Part shown: in pieces, positions 24,685 through 34,403 of the stretch
How positions within the stretch are numbered: the stretch's first letter is position 1
Layout: every line of letters starts with the position of its first letter
Origin: Calditrichota bacterium
Lineage (GTDB): Bacteria > Electryoneota > AABM5-125-24 > Hatepunaeales > Hatepunaeaceae
Assembly: GCA_018644935.1 (NCBI GenBank)
Contig: JABGPL010000027.1
Span: forward strand, 1 to 45,763
Direction: 5' to 3'
DNA length: 45,763 nt
Program-made: the position numbers and the translations under genes
The notes under the pieces: generated by a model
Database searches by the model: none
Told to the model about the DNA's origin: nothing
What the model saw: the letters and a program-made list of their open reading frames with translations, nothing else

Positions 24685-27057
24685 CTATTCAGACGGCTCA
24701 ATATTAAAGGCGCGACGCATTGTCAGAACACCATGTTCTAACTGATCTACCTTTAGATCCCACCTGCCAGTTACAGCATCAACAGGAATATCAAAATCAA
24801 TGGTCATGGATTCATCATCAATGACATTCAAGACAACTGCGTGGATTTCACCACTTGGATCTTCAAGCCAAACTGCCATAGCGTCCAATACAAAGGTGAA
24901 ATGAGTCTGATAACCAACAAGCTCAACGGTCAGACTTTCACCCTGCATTGCATGATTGGGGATGACCTCGGTGATTTCCTCTAAGATCAGGACAATTTCT
25001 ATCTCATTTGACCAATCGGAGTTCCCGCCACTGTTGAAGGCCTGAATCCGATACAAGTAAGTGCTTTCAGGATTTAAAGCGTTGTTTTCAAACATCTCGA
25101 CATTAGCTCCGACGGTCGCCGCCAGCACCCAGATGCCTCCGAGTTCTTTTCGCTCGATTACAAATCCTGACTCATTGTCAGCATTGTCTGTCCAGGTCAG
25201 GGTAATTTCGTCTCTATCTGTAACTTCACCTGCCAGATCGGATGGAGCCAGAGGAAGGGTGTCAAAAGTCCTTGCACTCAATTCTTCAGTATAATCTGAC
25301 ATTGAGTTTGAGCTTATTGCACTCATCCTGTAAAAATATGTCGTGATCCGGTCTAGTCCAGCATCCTCATGGGTATCAACATCCGGCAGAGTGGTGCCAA
25401 CTATTTCCCAGTCCTCGAGATCTGTTGCCCGTCTTTCAATCTGGAAACCGTCCTCTGATTCTGAGTTATCAACCCAGTAAAGTCTCACAGCACTGTCAGA
25501 GACAGGTGCAATACGAAATTCCTGTGGCATAACGAGCGTGTGGACGATTATTTCATTTGTGGGATTGGATATACTTCTGTCTCCAAAGGCCAGGACTCGA
25601 TAAGTGTAAGTCATGTTACCGACAACTTGATTATCAATGAAGGTTCTCTCTCCAACAATCAAATCAGCGATGTTAATCCATTCCTCTTCACCATCGATAA
25701 GTTTTTGAACTCTGTAACCATTTTCCCGGTTATCCGACCCATTATCCCAATCTAATTGAACACGGGTTGAAGTTAAGCCAAATGCTTCAAATGCGGCTGG
25801 TGCGCCGAGAGTTGTTATTGAGATGGGATCGTTCGGAACTGAACTTCCATAGAAATTAAATGCCCACACTCGATAACTATAAGTCGTGTTCGGCATAAGG
25901 CCGGGATCTAAGTATGTGGTATCATTATCTCCGACAGTCCCTATCACTTCCCAATCACCACCCTCAATGCTCCGGGAAACTTTGAAGCCATCCTCATTAG
26001 TTGATAAATCTTCCCAACTTATCAGAGCTTCATTTGAGCTGACAGCATTTACTTTTAGTTGGGTATACCCCGCAGGTAAACCAGGAGTTGGAACAGATAT
26101 GTCATCTGAAGGCTCAGAGTTTCCACCAGTACTGAAAGCCGTTATCTGGTAATAGAACTGCCTATCAAAAAACAGATCTAAAGTATCTCTGTAGAATTCA
26201 ACATCCACATCAACGGTATCAAGTACCTCCCAGGGAAGCATGCGGTCGCCCCTGCGATCGATTCTAAATCCTGATTCGAATTCAGAATTATCTACCCAGT
26301 AAAGTCTTATCTCACCAGGATCAGCACCTTCTCCGCGTAACTCTGTAGGGGCATCCGGAGGCCAATGAAGCGATGTAACCTGAAGCTCATTGGATGGATC
26401 GGATTCACCACCATTGTTGAAGCCAATTATCCGATATGTATATGTTTCGCCCGGTTCAATTCCAGTGGTATCGGTGTATGCAACTTCGTCAGTATCAACA
26501 GTGTCTATTGTTGCCCATTCCAGACCACCTGACATTCGGTCAACACGGTAACCATCTTCATTGAAGGCGTTATCAATCCATCTTATGTGGATAAAAGTTT
26601 GAGTGAACTCAACAACGTCCAGATCAGTGACGATCTCAGGTGGATTATGCAGGGTTGTAGTAGAGGCAATATTGCTGAACAAACTGCCCCCGCTTTCATT
26701 GATAGCCCTGACTTGATAATAATATGTGGTGTTGGGAATCTTATCCGTTAATGTCACAGAAACCATTGTGGAATCTGTTTCAAAATCAACAGCAGCATCT
26801 ACGCTAACTAAAAAACGGAAAATACCGTCATCAGCTATCATTTCGTGAATTTCAAATGCCTCTTCATTCACCGATAAGTCCATCCACTCCAAAAATATTT
26901 CTGAGGAGGAGAGCACCTGAGCGGTTAAATCACCTGGTGAATCCGGCTCATATATGAATGGCGGCGGCAAAGGTGGATCTGAACATCCAAGTTGAAAAAT
27001 GGACAAAATACCCGCCAGGACGATGATCGTCGCTACCAGATAAACCCCTTTCTTCAT
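24685..27057 (-). CDS. Lipoprotein with seven fibronectin type III domains
   Basis: 790 residues. GGAG lies 6 nt before the ATG. The N-terminus is a lipoprotein-like signal (MKKGVYLVATIIVLAGILSI, then FQLGC), although the residue three before the cysteine (Gln) is unusual for a lipobox. Seven FnIII repeats of about 95 residues follow, each with a (L/I)xWxDxSxNExGFxIxR core and a Y-x-Y-R-(V/I) strand (LYWVDNSESEDGFQIERR, LTWTDNADNESGFVIERK). The last 95 residues look like an IPT/TIG or similar beta-sandwich (VIPNHAMQGESLTVELVG). There is no T9SS tail, unlike the other long beta-rich proteins here, so it is likely anchored by lipid. Function unknown; an adhesin or scaffold is a guess. Confidence 0.85.
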   Translation of the reverse strand: MKKGVYLVATIIVLAGILSIFQLGCSDPPLPPPFIYEPDSPGDLTAQVLSSSEIFLEWMDLSVNEEAFEIHEMIADDGIFRFLVSVDAAVDFETDSTMVSVTLTDKIPNTTYYYQVRAINESGGSLFSNIASTTTLHNPPEIVTDLDVVEFTQTFIHIRWIDNAFNEDGYRVDRMSGGLEWATIDTVDTDEVAYTDTTGIEPGETYTYRIIGFNNGGESDPSNELQVTSLHWPPDAPTELRGEGADPGEIRLYWVDNSEFESGFRIDRRGDRMLPWEVLDTVDVDVEFYRDTLDLFFDRQFYYQITAFSTGGNSEPSDDISVPTPGLPAGYTQLKVNAVSSNEALISWEDLSTNEDGFKVSRSIEGGDWEVIGTVGDNDTTYLDPGLMPNTTYSYRVWAFNFYGSSVPNDPISITTLGAPAAFEAFGLTSTRVQLDWDNGSDNRENGYRVQKLIDGEEEWINIADLIVGERTFIDNQVVGNMTYTYRVLAFGDRSISNPTNEIIVHTLVMPQEFRIAPVSDSAVRLYWVDNSESEDGFQIERRATDLEDWEIVGTTLPDVDTHEDAGLDRITTYFYRMSAISSNSMSDYTEELSARTFDTLPLAPSDLAGEVTDRDEITLTWTDNADNESGFVIERKELGGIWVLAATVGANVEMFENNALNPESTYLYRIQAFNSGGNSDWSNEIEIVLILEEITEVIPNHAMQGESLTVELVGYQTHFTFVLDAMAVWLEDPSGEIHAVVLNVIDDESMTIDFDIPVDAVTGRWDLKVDQLEHGVLTMRRAFNIEPSE

Positions 27058-27163
27058 AATTTTCTCCTGATTGAACTTTTCAAACGGTGAACAGGGAAGG
27101 CAACATGTTCCAAAGGTAGAGTAACCAAAGTTGGTTTTTAATTCCCTTTACATTCATTCTTGA

Positions 27164-27192
27164 AGTATACTATATAAAATGCCCGAATTCAA
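27164..27192 (-). promoter_or_regulatory. Predicted sigma-70-type promoter for the FnIII lipoprotein
   Basis: Read on the - strand: TTGAAT (27187-27192), exactly 17 nt, TATACT (27164-27169). This leaves a leader of about 100 nt to the ATG at 27057. Confidence 0.55.
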
Positions 27193-27368
27193 CTCACTTT
27201 GTACTACAACCAGTTTTTTTTGTTGATTATTTTCAAAAGGCATTGAGTAGGACCGCTCAAAACACCTTGACATGCTTGATTTGGTCACAAGATAGCACAA
27301 ATTTGTTGCCAACTAAACGTATATTTAATACGTGTAAAACTATGTCAAAACCATTTACCGGAGTAAAC

Positions 27369-27578
27369 GTGGAAAAACTGACCATAAAAATCGAAGGTAT
27401 GAGCTGTGGTGGCTGTGAGAAAACCATTGAATCCGTTCTTGTTAAAGTTAATGGAATCGCATCTGTAAAGGCCGATCACGTTTCAAAAACCGCCACCTTA
27501 GAATACCAGAACGAAGCTCCATCGCAGGAGCTTTTGAATACCTTAATCAGTAGAGTTGGTTTCAAACTCATTGATTAA
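27369..27578 (+). CDS. CopZ-like heavy-metal-associated (HMA) domain protein
   Basis: 69 residues from the GTG at 27369, preceded by GGAG 5 nt upstream; the length is typical of free metallochaperones. Upstream ATGs at 27342 and 27243 are in frame but have no ribosome site and would add residues unlike the family. The metal-binding loop is GMSCGGCEKT (CxxC), and the chain follows the beta-alpha-beta-beta-alpha-beta plan (VNGIASVKADHVSKTATLEY). Known of the family: Cu(I) or another soft metal handed to P-type ATPases. No ATPase or regulator is nearby. A perfect TTGACA at 27267-27272 lies upstream, with a poor -10. It converges with the MltD-like gene 16 nt away. Confidence 0.85.
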   Translation: MEKLTIKIEGMSCGGCEKTIESVLVKVNGIASVKADHVSKTATLEYQNEAPSQELLNTLISRVGFKLID

Positions 27579-27594
27579 GTTAAAAAAAAGTGTT

Positions 27595-29994
27595 TTATCC
27601 GGGTGGTAAGATAAGCTGCTGCCCGGGTTTGATCTTGCTGCCACTGCCCATTCCATTTATTTTCTTTATCTCCCGAATACTTGTCTTGTGGTCATGTGCA
27701 ATATCCCAGAGCGTATCACCCCTTTTCACAACGTAAATCTTGGCATTGGCTTGATTATCCTGCTTTTCACTTTCAATTATTGCGGCGGATTTACCCGCAT
27801 TTTTAGCAGTGCTTTTAAATTTCAACCTCTGACCAATTTTAATCCTGTTCTGGTTCCTGATTCCGTTGATGCTTTTGAGAACGCTAACCGAAATGTTTAG
27901 TTTTTTTGAAATTCCACTAAGATTATCTCCGGATCTAACAACGTAATAATCAAATTCCCCAGCAACTTCATCTTTTTGAACTACCGCTGCCGGCGTAGGA
28001 GTAGTTGATCGTGAAGGGATTGTCAGAATATCACCCGAACGTATTCGCCCTTTCCGTGAGAGGTTGTTTGTTCTGAGTAACTCTTTGAGAGAAACGTCGT
28101 AATATCTAGCAATATCCCAGGCTGTCTCACCTGCTAAGACTTTGTGAGTGGCAGGATTTGGTCCCTGAAACTTTGAGCCGGACAATTCACTTTTGCCGCT
28201 TGCATAGAGCGGTCTAACCCAAATTGTTAATTTCTGTCCGGGGTGAATAAATCTTTTATTATAAAGTTTATTCCACTTTCTTATCGCTCCAACCGTGGTG
28301 CCATACCGTCGCGCAATTGTTGATAGATTATCCCCTCTCCTGACTGTATAGACAACCTTATCCCTATCAGCTGTTGAGGGGGTCGAAAGTTCAGAGATAG
28401 AAGCTGATTTATTATGTTGCCTGTACTGGTCAGAAGGGACAGGAATATTCAGTACCTTTCCCGCTCTGATACTATGACGATTGCGAATTTTATTCTCCGG
28501 AACATCGCAAATTGCTCTAACAGTGGTACCGTAGGATCTCGCAATCGTAGACAGAGCTTCGCCTGAGCGGACTTTATGTCTGACCCATCTCCTCCGTTCG
28601 GATGGAGGCAGACTCTTCAAATCTTTGGCAATATCAACATTTGATCCAGCTGGCAGTCTCACCCATAACTCATCTAAATCAGGAGGCGTACACCATCTTG
28701 TTATCGCAGGATTTAGTGTACTGATTTGCTTCTCAGTCGTTCCTGCAAATTTTGCGATCTGCTCCAGATCCACGCATTCTGTGATCAGGACAGAATCTAC
28801 CGGTTCAAATGCTCTGAACTCCGGCTCCTTAAAGCCATATTTAGTCGGATTTTTCGCGATTATTGCCGCTGCAATATAGGTTGGAACATAGTTCCGCGTC
28901 TGTCTCGGCAGACGCTTCAGTTTCCAGAAATCTTTAGTTTTATATGTTCTGGTATGGCGTCTGACTTTTCCTTCCCCGCAGTTATAGGATGCCATCGCCA
29001 GATACCAATCATCAAACTCTGTATATAAGGTGCGTAAATACTTCATTGAAGCTCTGGTTGCCTTTTCCGGGTCTCTACGTTCATCATACCACCAACCAAC
29101 CTTCAGTCCGAATATCCTGCCTGTGGAAGATATGAATTGCCATATTCCGGATGCGTGTGCATAGGAATAGGCATTTGTTTTAAAACCAGACTCAATCATT
29201 GCCAGATAAACTAAATCCTCGGGCATCCCTTCTTCGCGCAAGATCGACTTCAAATATGGTATCCAGAGATTTCCCCTCTCCAACCAGATGGAAAATACCT
29301 TACGTCCTTTGCCCTGGAAAAACTTTAATGCATTTTCAACTTTCTTGTTTGTAACCAGTGGTATTGCGGGCAGGGAAACGACATTGTCCAGAAGAGATTG
29401 AATCGCTGTCGAATCATAAGTAACCTCAGGTTGCTCGATTTTCTCTAATTCAACCTGAAGAGTATCTGTTCCGACAGAAATTGTGTCAACTGCAGTTTCG
29501 TCATCACTTTCAGCTTCACTTATACCTGCAAGAATCGCCTCATGCGGGCTTTCCTGCGGGAGCACTTCAACTCCGGAGACATATTCGGTATAAAAATTAT
29601 TTATTTCGAGAACCAGATCCTGATAATAGCCAAGATAGGGATCAACCTCATCTCGCGTAATATCCGACAGCGCAACTTTTGCAAGTGCGAACCAGTACCC
29701 CGCCATTGCGAACTGCTCAGCATCCAGCATGTTTGTCGCTATTTCAATTAACTGTGCAGATGAATCAAGTTTTTCGATTACCGTTAATTGCTCAAGTTCT
29801 GCATTACTGAAAGGATTCTGGAGCTCAACATTCTTGATTTGTTCAGGAACCTCTTCTTTAGAATCAACTTGATCCCCTACTTCACCGTCTGAGCTGGCTT
29901 GAGTTCGTCCACCAAATCCTGTGGTTGAGCAACCACTGGAGAGTAACAAAATAACAATAAAAATGTATGTAAAAATCTCAGTTCTGTTTACCAT
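27595..29994 (-). CDS. MltD-like membrane-bound lytic murein transglycosylase with five LysM domains
   Basis: 799 residues. The N-terminus is a lipoprotein signal (IFIVILLLSSGC, lipidated Cys22). Residues about 30-225 are a helical, low-complexity linker. The SLT domain (about 235-385) has the catalytic Glu268 in LAMIESGF, followed by ASGIWQFISSTGR and YNCGEGKVRRH. Five LysM repeats run from about 475 to the end (HKVRSGEALSTIARSYG, YTVRRGDNLSTIARRYG, HKVLAGETAWDIARYYD, YVVRSGDNLSGISKKLN, YVVKRGDTLWDIAHDHK). It cleaves glycan strands with formation of 1,6-anhydro ends, and the LysM domains hold it on the wall. E. coli MltD has two LysM domains, so five is long. No clear ribosome site was seen. 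Confidence 0.92.
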   Translation of the reverse strand: MVNRTEIFTYIFIVILLLSSGCSTTGFGGRTQASSDGEVGDQVDSKEEVPEQIKNVELQNPFSNAELEQLTVIEKLDSSAQLIEIATNMLDAEQFAMAGYWFALAKVALSDITRDEVDPYLGYYQDLVLEINNFYTEYVSGVEVLPQESPHEAILAGISEAESDDETAVDTISVGTDTLQVELEKIEQPEVTYDSTAIQSLLDNVVSLPAIPLVTNKKVENALKFFQGKGRKVFSIWLERGNLWIPYLKSILREEGMPEDLVYLAMIESGFKTNAYSYAHASGIWQFISSTGRIFGLKVGWWYDERRDPEKATRASMKYLRTLYTEFDDWYLAMASYNCGEGKVRRHTRTYKTKDFWKLKRLPRQTRNYVPTYIAAAIIAKNPTKYGFKEPEFRAFEPVDSVLITECVDLEQIAKFAGTTEKQISTLNPAITRWCTPPDLDELWVRLPAGSNVDIAKDLKSLPPSERRRWVRHKVRSGEALSTIARSYGTTVRAICDVPENKIRNRHSIRAGKVLNIPVPSDQYRQHNKSASISELSTPSTADRDKVVYTVRRGDNLSTIARRYGTTVGAIRKWNKLYNKRFIHPGQKLTIWVRPLYASGKSELSGSKFQGPNPATHKVLAGETAWDIARYYDVSLKELLRTNNLSRKGRIRSGDILTIPSRSTTPTPAAVVQKDEVAGEFDYYVVRSGDNLSGISKKLNISVSVLKSINGIRNQNRIKIGQRLKFKSTAKNAGKSAAIIESEKQDNQANAKIYVVKRGDTLWDIAHDHKTSIREIKKINGMGSGSKIKPGQQLILPPG

Positions 29995-30232
29995 TTAAAA
30001 GTACAAAAACTCGTTAAAAAATCTTGAAAAATTGTAGTTTGCCGTCGGGAATCAAAAGAATAAAATTAGTTTGAAAATCAGCAATCTTTAATGTACAAGA
30101 AAATTAAATAGAATAACAAGTTAATTATCATCTAATGTTATAAAATAGCATCAATTAGTTCTGCACATGTCTAACAAATCGGTAAGAAACATATTTGGGA
30201 CTGAGGTCAATCAAGATCACACTTATATGACA
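29995..30232. other. AT-rich divergent gap, no gene seen
   Basis: This gap separates the MltD-like gene (-) from the glycosyltransferase (+). I found no coding frame, relic or hairpin in it. It must hold the MltD promoter, for which no convincing -35/-10 pair could be picked. Confidence 0.4.
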
Positions 30233-30261
30233 TTGACTTATCTGAAGCGATATCTTATATT
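30233..30261 (+). promoter_or_regulatory. Predicted sigma-70-type promoter for the glycosyltransferase
   Basis: TTGACT (30233-30238), 17-nt spacer, TATATT (30256-30261), about 45 nt before the GTG start at 30307. Both hexamers match five of six. Confidence 0.55.
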
Positions 30262-30306
30262 TATACGGAGATTTAGATTCTACAGATATTTAACACTGGC
30301 ACAAAA

Positions 30307-32019
30307 GTGAAACAAGTCATTGACATTACTCCAAAACAACAGACCATACTGCTCATAGTAATTCTTTCGGCCTCAATGTTGTTGGCATTTCACCATAACG
30401 GACAAATCGATGACGCTTTCATTTCGTACCGATATGCTCAGAATCTGGTCGAAGGACATGGGCTGGTTTGGAATCCAGGAGAATATGTTGAGGGATATTC
30501 AAACTACCTATGGGTGCTGCTTCTGGCAATGGGATTGAAGTTTGGAATAGCACCTGAAAATTTCAGTTTTTTCCTCGCAATGCCTTTTCACCTGATTGGT
30601 TTGATATTTACCTATCTTCTCGCCAGAAAGATGTTAATCGGGGGAAAAGAGAAATCTGCAGGTGAACATTTACCAGACAACAATGGAATAAACCCAAATA
30701 TATGGCCACTATTAGTACTGCTCTGGGTTGGGACAAATCACTCTCTGGCTGCATTTGCGAAGAGTGGATTGGAGACATCACTCCAATTCATGCTCTTTAC
30801 TATTATCGCCTACGTCGTCTCAGCTTCTGTTCAGGAAGGTTGGAGTATCAAGCAGATAATAATCACAAGTTTGCTGTTGAATATTGCCTTACTCACTCGA
30901 CCTGATTCCATAATCCTGATAATCGTAGTCGGATGGATTTTCCACAAATCTCATATAATCAAATTTCCAAAAGACGCAAAAGCGAAAGATGCCGGGGCAA
31001 AAAGAATGTTGGATTTATCCCTGTTCAATTTGCCCTTTTTGTTGCTGTTTGTTACCTATTTTTTGTGGAAGGCTAAATTTTACGGGTCATTTTTACCAAA
31101 TTCAGCAACGGTGAAACTTGGTGGAGTTGGTCACTTCGACTATGGTCTATATTATCTGTATCTATTTACGATATGTCACCTTCTGGCTCCATTTGTTATA
31201 ATGGCAATTTGGCGTGGTCGCTGGCTGCTCAGGACCAACGTTCAGGTTGGTGGTCTGGCCTTGTTCACCTTGATCTGGGCTGGTTATATTGTTTATGTCG
31301 GCGGCGATTTCATGGAGTTCCGTTTTATGGTTCCGGTATTGCCATTAATGGGAATTGTTATAGTTTACGTTCTCACCAGGTCGATAAAGAATCCCGCAAT
31401 TTTAACCGCTCTTGCTGCCCTACTTTTGATTGGCAATGTGAACAGCAGATTCACTCTGGAGAAAACGGTTCAAGGGTACGGAATAGAAAAAGCTGAGAGT
31501 CTCGTGAGTCACGTTTCAGGTGAAGTGCAAAATTGGACAGGAATCGGCAAGAAATTGGGTGAGATGTTTGAGGGAACAGATGTAAGTATTGCGGTCGGTG
31601 CAGCTGGCGCAATCCCCTACTATTCTGGATTAAGGGCAATTGATTTTTTGGGTTTGTGTGATGCTGAAATCCCTAAAATTGGCGAAAAATTCACAATCGT
31701 TCCGGGACATCGCATAATTGCACCTATTGAATATCTGGTAAACCGTAAAGTCAATTTGATTATTGAGCCAAATAATTTCATGATGTCAAAACGGAATTTT
31801 CAATCCTGGGTACGAGTTGCTGGATGGAGGTCGATGTACAAATTGAATCTGAACGTTGATAAAATGGTTAATGGCAGTTTGATTAATGAAGCTCGCTTTC
31901 TCGCAATACCAATTGAACCTGATCACGTACTGGTAGCTTGGTACCTGACAAATCATCCGGCAATAGAGGAGGCTATCGGCAAGTACGGTCTAAACAGAAT
32001 ACGACTGAACCGGAGGTAA
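30307..32019 (+). CDS. Multi-pass GT-C-type glycosyltransferase (AftB-like family)
   Basis: 570 residues from a GTG. About ten hydrophobic segments follow (QTILLIVILSASMLLAF, FSFFLAMPFHLIGLIFTYLL, LFNLPFLLLFVTYFLW and others). After the first segment comes the GT-C signature IDDAFISYRYAQNLVEGHGL, with Asp35-Asp36, then NPGEYVEGYSNYLWV. This is the block shared with AftB-type arabinosyltransferases and related GT39/GT87-like enzymes that use polyprenyl-phosphate sugars and transfer on the periplasmic side. A soluble C-terminal domain begins near 395. Sugar and acceptor are unknown, and no polysaccharide operon surrounds it. The last 33 codons are duplicated as a broken copy at 34606-34705. Confidence 0.85.
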   Translation: MKQVIDITPKQQTILLIVILSASMLLAFHHNGQIDDAFISYRYAQNLVEGHGLVWNPGEYVEGYSNYLWVLLLAMGLKFGIAPENFSFFLAMPFHLIGLIFTYLLARKMLIGGKEKSAGEHLPDNNGINPNIWPLLVLLWVGTNHSLAAFAKSGLETSLQFMLFTIIAYVVSASVQEGWSIKQIIITSLLLNIALLTRPDSIILIIVVGWIFHKSHIIKFPKDAKAKDAGAKRMLDLSLFNLPFLLLFVTYFLWKAKFYGSFLPNSATVKLGGVGHFDYGLYYLYLFTICHLLAPFVIMAIWRGRWLLRTNVQVGGLALFTLIWAGYIVYVGGDFMEFRFMVPVLPLMGIVIVYVLTRSIKNPAILTALAALLLIGNVNSRFTLEKTVQGYGIEKAESLVSHVSGEVQNWTGIGKKLGEMFEGTDVSIAVGAAGAIPYYSGLRAIDFLGLCDAEIPKIGEKFTIVPGHRIIAPIEYLVNRKVNLIIEPNNFMMSKRNFQSWVRVAGWRSMYKLNLNVDKMVNGSLINEARFLAIPIEPDHVLVAWYLTNHPAIEEAIGKYGLNRIRLNRR

Positions 32020-32063
32020 CAGGGCTGTTCAGTCAGCTGAATTCCGGGTTTCAGTCTTTTCTG
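31920..32063 (+). repeat. Duplicated convergent gene junction, copy A
   Basis: 144 nt spanning the end of the glycosyltransferase gene and 44 nt beyond. It aligns without gaps to 34606-34749, with about 18 differences by eye (roughly 87% identity). Beyond the stop codon, the - strand of this copy reads KTETRNSAD and a stop, a ghost of the C-terminus of the DUF2953 gene that is intact next to copy B. Confidence 0.85.
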
Positions 32064-32217
32064 GGGAGCGAATGGCTGTGATTACACACAATTTATTGGT
32101 TAACATAATTCTGGTGTTGATTCGTAATATATTGATAATACTAATTCTACTTCCATATGATAATCCAAGTCAAAATTACACTTTAAGTTTTATTTTGAAG
32201 AAAGTAATCTAAAGGAA

Positions 32218-32333
32218 TCAGAGCAAAGGCTCACCCCAATACGATTCAAGGTGATCATTCGCTTCTATCCGGATGAAGTAAATACCGGTTGCAAAATCAG
32301 TCACGTACCAGGGAATAGACTGCATTCCTGCAT
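32218..32333 (-). pseudogene. Orphan T9SS sorting-tail relic
   Basis: The - strand reads, without a start codon, WYVTDFATGIYFIRIEAND, then HLESYWGEPLL and a TGA (32218-32220). DFATGIYFIRIEAND is the penultimate strand of a T9SS tail (compare NLTAGIYFIKMESTDFS in the gene at 1357). The final RKVVLVK has been lost. It follows directly after the beta-helix gene's own stop codon but in another frame, so it is a second, displaced tail and not an extension of it. Confidence 0.65.
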
Positions 32334-34115
32334 TCATTTTAGAAATGTGATTTTCTGCATGTTTGTTCGATTTCCTGCTTCAATTTGGACTAAATATGAA
32401 CCATTGGTTATTCCAGATCCATCGATATTCAAAACATGCTTCCCTGTTGAATAAAATGTTTTCGGTCTATCCAATAGTAATCTTGCATTAATATCAAATA
32501 TTTTCAAACTGACTAATTGTGGTTTATTCACTACTATAGTTATTTTGCATGCATTGTTGAACGGATTTGGGTATGGTGGCAAAACTATAAATTCTTTAGG
32601 CACTTCGTTTTCATGATCAAATACCGAATATTCAGGATCATACCAGTATGCTCCTATATCCGCACGTGTTCCATCCGGATCTTCAGGACTATCCGGATCA
32701 CCAGCATCTATACACGGCGAATCAGGCAACAAACGAAAATCCAGCGTGTCGATATGCACAAAGAGGGGATCTGTCTGAATATTTGTCTCATGTATTTCAA
32801 CATCAGCAAGGCCGGGGATTAGTCTATCCATTCCGTAGAAGCAGTTATACTCTATTATAGTGCTGAAGTCTTGTGACCATAAATCAAACAGATTCGTTTC
32901 CTCCTCGAATTCCGGAATGAAAACGATATTGTTGGCAAACCTGTTATCATGCCCGTCCGCGTTCTGAATAAGCAGCGCGGTGTTTTCCGGAGTGTGGTGG
33001 ATATTGGTTGGATAGATAGTGTTATTCAGCACCTCAAAGCGTTCAGTTTCTCCTAAATCAACGAAACCATGAACCTCGCTTCTCCTAATCGAGAAATAAT
33101 GCGCCTCCAAAACTATCAGTGCCGATCTGATATTGCAGTTTTCTACCAAAAATCTGCCATCATCCACACACCGCAAGTAACCTCCTATTTCGTTGTTTTC
33201 AATTACGGCTTCAGTGTCCAACCTCCGATTACCCCCCACTATTAGATTTCCGGCAACATGATTATCTGCGATAACTCCGGAGAAATCCTCACTGACAGAA
33301 AGATTTCCACCAATCTCATTATTAATGATTTGAGCACCAATACATCTGGGACCTCCAACTCCACGTGCAATAATGCAATTTCTAAGCTCTGTACCTCTGG
33401 TGATTCCTATTGATTCCAGATCACAATCAATTACTTTTCTCACTGAACCGGGAGCATGATACATACCACCTATACCGCCTCTTATTAAGCATCTTTCTAA
33501 ATCGAGGTACCCAAGGTTCTGAATAGCACCCCCATTCCTGTCTTCTTCTATTCTTGGTCCGTATATTTCGCAGTCTTCTGCAGAAAGAGTACCCCAGTTT
33601 AGAAGGGTTCCAGTACTTTGAAATTCTCGATATACTGTTGAGATAAATACAGAGCGACTGACGTATGTTGTGCAAGCACCGTGTGCATGTAGGACTTCTC
33701 CTCCTGCAATCAGCCAGGAATTGTCAATGCTTATTGTAGCACGGTGATCAGAAGTAATAGAAAAAGACCTTCCACCATCAAAGTGGCAATAACTTAATGA
33801 AATCAGAGCAGTGGAATCGTCCGCAAGGATAGTCTTACTTGGTATTTCCGGATCGCCGTCTATTAATCTGATTGAATCCTCTTCGGTGCCTTCAGCAATA
33901 AGAACTCCTTTTACCCTTAAACCGTATTCTGCAAATATGACTTCCACCCCTGGCTCAATATTGAGTTCTTCGTTTTCAGGCACCCAAGTCGTATCGGTAA
34001 CAATGTAAGGGCTGTTTTCAACTGTCCATGCACCAGACACTTCACCCTCGACTTCGGTTTGAGCGAAAGAAGCAGTAGCAAAACAAGCGAATGCGATGAT
34101 TAATATAGATTTCAC
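32334..34115 (-). CDS. T9SS-exported right-handed beta-helix protein
   Basis: 593 residues with a signal peptide (MKSILIIAFACFATASFAQ) and GGAG upstream of the ATG. Residues about 20-470 form beta-helix coils with N-rich turns (VIENNEIGGYLRCVDDGRFL, FEVLNNTIYP), ending in the common cap SPCIDAGDP...DGTRADIGAYWY. The T9SS tail is PPYPNPFNNACKITIVVNKP, FDINARLLLDR, GSYLVQIEAGNRTNMQKITF; the GRE(V) step is replaced by ARLL. The gene lies wholly between the two copies of the duplicated gene junction (31920 and 34606), so it was probably inserted there. Beta-helix proteins often act on polysaccharide; no active site could be assigned. Confidence 0.84.
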   Translation of the reverse strand: MKSILIIAFACFATASFAQTEVEGEVSGAWTVENSPYIVTDTTWVPENEELNIEPGVEVIFAEYGLRVKGVLIAEGTEEDSIRLIDGDPEIPSKTILADDSTALISLSYCHFDGGRSFSITSDHRATISIDNSWLIAGGEVLHAHGACTTYVSRSVFISTVYREFQSTGTLLNWGTLSAEDCEIYGPRIEEDRNGGAIQNLGYLDLERCLIRGGIGGMYHAPGSVRKVIDCDLESIGITRGTELRNCIIARGVGGPRCIGAQIINNEIGGNLSVSEDFSGVIADNHVAGNLIVGGNRRLDTEAVIENNEIGGYLRCVDDGRFLVENCNIRSALIVLEAHYFSIRRSEVHGFVDLGETERFEVLNNTIYPTNIHHTPENTALLIQNADGHDNRFANNIVFIPEFEEETNLFDLWSQDFSTIIEYNCFYGMDRLIPGLADVEIHETNIQTDPLFVHIDTLDFRLLPDSPCIDAGDPDSPEDPDGTRADIGAYWYDPEYSVFDHENEVPKEFIVLPPYPNPFNNACKITIVVNKPQLVSLKIFDINARLLLDRPKTFYSTGKHVLNIDGSGITNGSYLVQIEAGNRTNMQKITFLK

Positions 34116-34403
34116 TTTTCACTCCGGAAAAGAAATTATTCGATAAATGTAGATGTCAGCAATGGTCAGCATTGGCAAGTTGTGTCGTCTTCGACAGATT
34201 AGTTTTCGATTGCAGCGCATGAACAGGATCCTCGTTAATAACTTCTAAAAACACGCATATTGATAAAATTAATATAGTGAATGAATTCACAGGCTTCAAG
34301 TTGCGAATCTAAATCGTAAAATATGATTTCTGTGTAAAACTATGAGGTTTAATCATTCACTATTCTTTCGCACTGAAAGCGCCATGTCATTGAATATTCT
34401 TTC
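34116..34403. other. AT-rich region, no gene seen
   Basis: 288 nt upstream of the beta-helix gene. No open frame, relic or hairpin stood out on either strand. It probably contains that gene's promoter. Confidence 0.4.
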
